A DNA stretch of 9,839 nucleotides, from positions 1 to 9,839 of the forward strand of contig CAMIOJ010000058.1 in NCBI GenBank assembly GCA_946222435.1, written 5' to 3'. Below the pieces are notes generated by a model. It ran no database searches and had not been told where the DNA came from. It was given only the letters and a program-made list of their open reading frames with translations. Below are positions 6,838 through 9,839 of the stretch, piece by piece. Positions within the stretch are counted from its first letter, which is position 1, and every line of letters begins with the position of its first letter. Made by a program: the position numbers and the translations under genes. The DNA is from an uncultured Micrococcus sp. (GTDB lineage Bacteria; Actinomycetota; Actinomycetes; Actinomycetales; Micrococcaceae).

Positions 6838-8061
6838 ATGAGCGAGAACCCCGTCGCCGGCTCCGCCGGCCGTCCCGCCGAGCGCGCCGCGCTGGTGGAC
6901 CTGGACGCGATCTCCCACAACGTGCGCACCCTGCGCGAGCGGCTCACCCGCCCGGACGGCGGCCGCGCCCTGCTGACGGCCGTGGTGAAGGCCGACGCCT
7001 ACGGCCACGGCGCCGTGCCGGTGGCCCGGGCGGCACTCGCCGCCGGCGCCGATCGCCTCGGCGTGGCCCACGTCTCCGAGGCCCTGGCCCTGCGCGCCGC
7101 CGGCGTGGAGGGGGAGATCCTCGCCTGGCTGCACACCGTGCACACCGACGTCGCCGCCGCCGTGGCCGCGGACGTCACGCTCGGCGTCTCCGGCTGGGAC
7201 CTCGAGGCCGTCGCGGAGGCCGCCCGCGCCGTCGGACGGACCGCGCGGGTGCATCTGAAGCTGGACACCGGCCTGGGACGCAACGGCGCCACGGCCGCAC
7301 AGTGGCCGGCGCTCACAGAGCGTGCCGCCGCGCTACAGGCCGAGGGCGTCGTGTCCGTGGAGGGCATGTTCTCCCACCTGGCCGTCGCGGACGAGCCGGA
7401 GCGCGCAGCCGAGACCGACGCCCAGCTGGCCGCCTTCCACGCCGGTGTCGAGCAGCTCCGCGCCGCCGGCCTCGGGGCGGACCGGAAGGTCGTCCGGCAC
7501 CTGGCGAACACCCCGGCGGCCCTCAGCCGGGACGACGTCCACCTGGACATGGCCCGCATCGGCCTCGGCATCTACGGTCTCTCCCCGTTCGCGGACGTCC
7601 CCGCGGCCGAGCTCGGCCTGCGCCCGGCGATGTCCGTGCGCACCAGCCTGGCCAACGTCAAACAGGTCCCCGCGGACCAGGGCGTCTCCTACGGCTACCT
7701 CTACCGCACCGCCGGCCCGACCCGGCTCGGCCTGGTCCCCCTCGGCTACGCGGACGGCGTCCCGCGCGTCGCCATGCACGCTCCCGTGCAGGCGGGGCAG
7801 CGCCGCACCGAGGTGGTCGGACGCGTGGCGATGGACCAGATGGTCCTGGACCTCGGGACGGACGCCGCCGAGCAGGTCGGCACCCCGGTCGAGCTGTTCG
7901 GCCCGGCCTCCGGGATTCCCGCCGACGCCTGGGCCGCTGCTGCCGGCACCATCAACTACGAGCTCGTCACCCGCCTCGGTTCCCGGCTGCCACGCCTCCA
8001 CGTGCACGGCACGCCGGCCCTGACCGAGCCCCTGCCGCCCGTGACGGAGGACCGCCCATGA
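6838..8061 (+). CDS. alr: Alanine racemase
   Basis: PLP enzyme that interconverts L- and D-alanine in the cytosol, feeding D-Ala-D-Ala ligase for peptidoglycan. The 407-residue protein has the fold-type III barrel and a C-terminal beta domain. The PLP lysine is K51 in AVVKADAYGHG; R240 in MARIGLGIYG is the arginine expected to contact the pyridine nitrogen; the second catalytic base is Y285 in GVSYGYLYRT; and AMDQ (331-334) contains the conserved substrate-site Met-Asp, with D333. HLANTPAAL and LGYADGVPR are also typical. The first 17 or so residues are a short polar tail before ALVDLDAISHN. The gene is 71 bases after nnr and its stop overlaps the tsaE start (ATGA). All expected active-site residues are present, so it should be functional. 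It could be the only racemase of the organism, which the window cannot show. Confidence 0.95.
   Translation: MSENPVAGSAGRPAERAALVDLDAISHNVRTLRERLTRPDGGRALLTAVVKADAYGHGAVPVARAALAAGADRLGVAHVSEALALRAAGVEGEILAWLHTVHTDVAAAVAADVTLGVSGWDLEAVAEAARAVGRTARVHLKLDTGLGRNGATAAQWPALTERAAALQAEGVVSVEGMFSHLAVADEPERAAETDAQLAAFHAGVEQLRAAGLGADRKVVRHLANTPAALSRDDVHLDMARIGLGIYGLSPFADVPAAELGLRPAMSVRTSLANVKQVPADQGVSYGYLYRTAGPTRLGLVPLGYADGVPRVAMHAPVQAGQRRTEVVGRVAMDQMVLDLGTDAAEQVGTPVELFGPASGIPADAWAAAAGTINYELVTRLGSRLPRLHVHGTPALTEPLPPVTEDRP
8046..8050 (+). promoter_or_regulatory. Ribosome binding site of tsaE
   Basis: GGAGG, seven bases before the ATG at 8058, within the last alr codons. It supports the overlapping start and so the long N-terminal tail of this TsaE. 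Confidence 0.75.
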
Positions 8062-8762
8062 GCACCGACCGCACCGCTCCCGGCCGCCGCGCCCCGGGCC
8101 CGGCCGACCGCGCAGCCGCCGACCGTCCGGTCCCGGCGCACCCGTCCGCCGAGGTGGACGCGACGCTGCCCGACGCTCCGGAGCCCGTGCAGACGGTCGA
8201 GCTGCCGCTGCCTGGCGCCGACGCCGCCCGGGACGTCGCGGCCGCGCTCGCCGGACTGCTGCGTGCCGGGGACCTGCTGGTCCTCAGCGGGGACCTGGGC
8301 GCCGGGAAGACCACCTTCACCCAGGGGCTGGGCCGCGGCCTCGGGGTCCGTGAGGGGATCATCTCCCCGACCTTCGTGCTCGCCCGCATCCACCCCTCGG
8401 AGTGCGGCGGCCCGGACCTCGTCCACGTGGACGCCTACCGATTGGGCTCGGCCGCAGAGCTGACGGACCTGGACCTGGAGGAGTCCGTGCCGCGCTCGGT
8501 CACCGTGGTCGAGTGGGGCCGCGGCCTCGCCGAGTCCCTCGCCGGGTTCCCCGAGGACCCGGAGGCCTCCTGGCTGGACCTGCACCTCGTCCGCGCCACC
8601 GGAGCGGACACCGCCCACGACGACGGCCCCCTCGCCCCGGAGGGGATCGTCACCGACTTCTCGGACGAGGACGGCGACGGGGACGACGAGGAGCGCACCG
8701 TGGTGATCCGCGCCTACGGCCCGCGCTGGACGGAGCCCGACCTCGCCGTGCTCGCCGGCTGA
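8058..8762 (+). CDS. tsaE: tRNA t6A37 biosynthesis ATPase TsaE
   Basis: P-loop ATPase that works with TsaB and TsaD to place threonylcarbamoyl on A37 of ANN-decoding tRNAs. The 234-residue protein is longer than the usual 150-170. The core begins near VQTVELPLPG (44-53). Walker A is GDLGAGKTT at 78-86 (K84), followed by the family sequence FTQGLGRGLGV; SPTFVLAR (103-110), LVHVDAYRLG (121-130) and VTVVEWGRGL (148-157) are all recognisable TsaE blocks. Two additions explain the extra length: a Pro/Ala/Arg-rich N-terminal tail of about 43 residues, kept because the ribosome site supports this start, and an Asp/Glu-rich insertion at about 183-212 between two C-terminal strands. The gene overlaps alr by ATGA and is followed by a hairpin, probably the end of the transcription unit. 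Confidence 0.9.
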   Translation: MSTDRTAPGRRAPGPADRAAADRPVPAHPSAEVDATLPDAPEPVQTVELPLPGADAARDVAAALAGLLRAGDLLVLSGDLGAGKTTFTQGLGRGLGVREGIISPTFVLARIHPSECGGPDLVHVDAYRLGSAAELTDLDLEESVPRSVTVVEWGRGLAESLAGFPEDPEASWLDLHLVRATGADTAHDDGPLAPEGIVTDFSDEDGDGDDEERTVVIRAYGPRWTEPDLAVLAG

Positions 8763-8767
8763 CCCGG

Positions 8768-8801
8768 CCGGGAGGCCCGGGCCTGCGCGGCCGGCCTCCG
8801 G
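8768..8801 (+). terminator. Hairpin after tsaE, possible terminator
   Basis: GGAGGCC (8771-8777) pairs with GGCCTCC (8793-8799). Inside it, GGCC 8780-8783 pairs with GGCC 8789-8792 around the loop TGCGC after a two-base bulge; two outer C-G pairs can add on with one bulged G. It begins a few bases after the tsaE stop. No T-run follows, so termination efficiency is uncertain; attenuation or mRNA end protection are alternatives. Confidence 0.45.
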
Positions 8802-8848
8802 CGTTCGGGGCGTCCCGGCGGGGAGGGCCCCGGGCGGCGCGCCGGGCA

Positions 8849-8861
8849 TAGACTGGCGGGC
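8849..8861 (+). promoter_or_regulatory. Possible -10 element for a leaderless tsaB mRNA
   Basis: TAGACT (8849-8854) fits the actinobacterial TANNNT -10 pattern and is one of very few A/T-richer spots in the gap. Seven bases separate it from the A of the tsaB ATG, so a start site at normal distance would fall on or next to that A. No Shine-Dalgarno stands before the ATG. No -35 hexamer is obvious, which is common in this group. Confidence 0.5.
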
Positions 8862-9533
8862 ATGCCGACGCTGCTCGCCCTGGACACCTCCGCCGCCGCC
8901 TCGGTCGCCCTCGTGGCCGACGGCGAGACCCGCGCCCACTGGACCGCCGGGGACACCACCTCCCACGCCGAGGCCCTGACCCCGGCCGTGCAGCAGGTGC
9001 TGGCCGAGGCCGGCGTGGGCGGCGGCGACCTGGACGGCATTGCGGTTGGCGTGGGACCGGGACCCTTCACCGGCCTGCGCGCGGGCCTGGCCACCGCCGA
9101 GGCCCTCGGCTTCGGCTGGGACGTGCCGGTCCACGGCGTCTGCAGCCTCGACGCGCTGGCGCACCGCGCCGCGGTCCACGCCTTCTCGGTGGGCCTGGAG
9201 GAGTACGTGGTGGCGATCGACGCCCGCCGCCGGGAGGTCTACTGGTCCCACCACGTGCAGGTCGGCGGCCAGGCCACCACCCTGCACGGCCCCTTCGTCA
9301 CCCCGGCCGCCGAGGTCACGGCCCTGCCCGTCTACGGGGCCGGCGCCGGCCTCTACCCGGAGCAGGTGCGCGCCGTCCCCGGCTGGGAGGATGCCGTCCC
9401 GGAGGCCGCCGCGGTCGGCGAGGTCGCCGAGCTGGGCCTGCGCCGCGGCCGCGGCCTGCGCCCGCTGACGCCGCTCTACCTGCGTGAGTCCGACGCCAAG
9501 GTCCCCGGCCCCCGCAAGCGGGCCACCGCCTGA
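8862..9533 (+). CDS. tsaB: tRNA t6A37 biosynthesis protein TsaB
   Basis: Non-catalytic ASKHA-fold partner that dimerises with TsaD in the t6A37 threonylcarbamoyl transfer complex. The 223-residue protein begins with the family strand LLALDTSAAAS (4-14), has SHAEALTPAVQQVL (34-47), and carries the diagnostic VGVGPGPFTGLRAGLATAEA at 62-81. AIDARRREVYW (118-128) and the C-terminal PLYLRESDAKVPGPRKR (204-220) are also typical of actinobacterial TsaB. Length is normal. ATG 8862 is chosen because the first strand starts immediately; no Shine-Dalgarno precedes it, and the -10-like element just upstream suggests a leaderless message. The stop codon shares one base with the next start (TGATG), so tsaB and the acetyltransferase gene are coupled. 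Confidence 0.93.
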   Translation: MPTLLALDTSAAASVALVADGETRAHWTAGDTTSHAEALTPAVQQVLAEAGVGGGDLDGIAVGVGPGPFTGLRAGLATAEALGFGWDVPVHGVCSLDALAHRAAVHAFSVGLEEYVVAIDARRREVYWSHHVQVGGQATTLHGPFVTPAAEVTALPVYGAGAGLYPEQVRAVPGWEDAVPEAAAVGEVAELGLRRGRGLRPLTPLYLRESDAKVPGPRKRATA

Positions 9534-9839
9534 TGGGGGAGGACACCGCTCCGGGCGAGGTCGCAGAGCCCACCGACGAGGTCACGGGACGCCCGGTGAC
9601 GGCGCCGCCCGGCGAGCCGGACGACGGAGGCGAGGCGGCCGTCGTCGTGCCTGCCGGATTCCTGATCCGGCCGATGACGGTCTGGGACGTGCCCGAGGTG
9701 CTGCAGCACGAGCAGACCCTGTTCCCGCTGGACGCGTGGCCGCCGGAGTTCTACGAGGCCGAGCTCGCGCAGTCCGGCCCGCGCGGTGCCGTGGACCTGG
9801 CCGGACGGCCGACCACCCGTGACTACCGTGTGGTGGTCC
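9533..9839 (+). CDS. rimI: RimI-type ribosomal protein S18 alanine N-acetyltransferase (5' part)
   Basis: Only the first 102 codons are inside the window; the frame is open to the edge. After an acidic, Pro/Gly-rich tail of about 42 residues comes FLIRPMTVWDVPEVLQHEQT (43-62), then LFPLDAWPPEFYEAELAQS (63-81) and TTRDYRVVV (94-102). This matches the start of a GNAT acetyltransferase of the RimI type, which acetylates the N-terminal alanine of ribosomal protein S18. The acetyl-CoA binding motif would lie beyond the edge, so function rests on this N-terminal part and on position straight after tsaB, a conserved arrangement. Start is less sure: ATG 9533 overlaps the tsaB stop as TGATG; GTG 9647 would remove most of the tail; ATG 9674 would cut into the first strand and is unlikely. 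Confidence 0.78.
   Translation, partial: MGEDTAPGEVAEPTDEVTGRPVTAPPGEPDDGGEAAVVVPAGFLIRPMTVWDVPEVLQHEQTLFPLDAWPPEFYEAELAQSGPRGAVDLAGRPTTRDYRVVV

Noticed and set aside
1..9839. Mobile elements, CRISPR arrays, tRNA or rRNA genes, defence or biosynthetic clusters
   Set aside because: No transposase or integrase motifs, regularly spaced repeats or RNA-gene sequences are visible. The gene order and composition are those of a core chromosome.

Overview
The window is very GC-rich DNA with a near-universal G/C third codon position. Gene content and gene order (acpS, nnr, alr, tsaE, tsaB, rimI) point to a high-GC actinobacterium. A Micrococcus- or Kocuria-like member of the Micrococcaceae fits best, but the genus is an inference from style and synteny, not a proven assignment.

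Layout. On the minus strand, ugd (UDP-glucose 6-dehydrogenase) fills the left 1.4 kb. It is followed by a perfect 24-bp inverted repeat that looks like its terminator. A 311-bp divergent intergenic region with several hairpins separates it from a plus-strand series: glgX (glycogen debranching enzyme), a membrane-anchored DUF218/YdcF-like protein, acpS (holo-ACP synthase), a bifunctional nnr gene (NAD(P)HX epimerase plus dehydratase), alr (alanine racemase) and tsaE. The junctions are 3 bp apart, ATGA overlap, ATGA overlap, 71 bp, and ATGA overlap, so glgX to tsaE reads like one long transcription unit. After tsaE a hairpin and a 99-bp gap precede tsaB, which has a -10-like TAGACT placed so that the mRNA could be leaderless. 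tsaB overlaps the start of a rimI-type acetyltransferase gene by one base (TGATG); that gene runs off the right edge.

How the genes fit together. TsaE and TsaB are two parts of the machinery for the t6A37 modification of tRNA; TsaD, the catalytic partner, is commonly encoded after rimI and would lie outside the window. Alr supplies D-alanine for peptidoglycan, AcpS activates the acyl carrier protein for fatty acid synthesis, and Nnr repairs damaged NAD(P)H. Ugd draws UDP-glucose towards UDP-glucuronate for cell-surface polymers, while GlgX trims glycogen branches. This is core housekeeping DNA. I see no mobile element, CRISPR array, rRNA or tRNA gene, and no previously undescribed system. The points worth a second look are local: hairpins in the two divergent leaders, a hairpin over the start of the DUF218 gene, the probable leaderless tsaB start, and lineage-type insertions in TsaE, Nnr and RimI.
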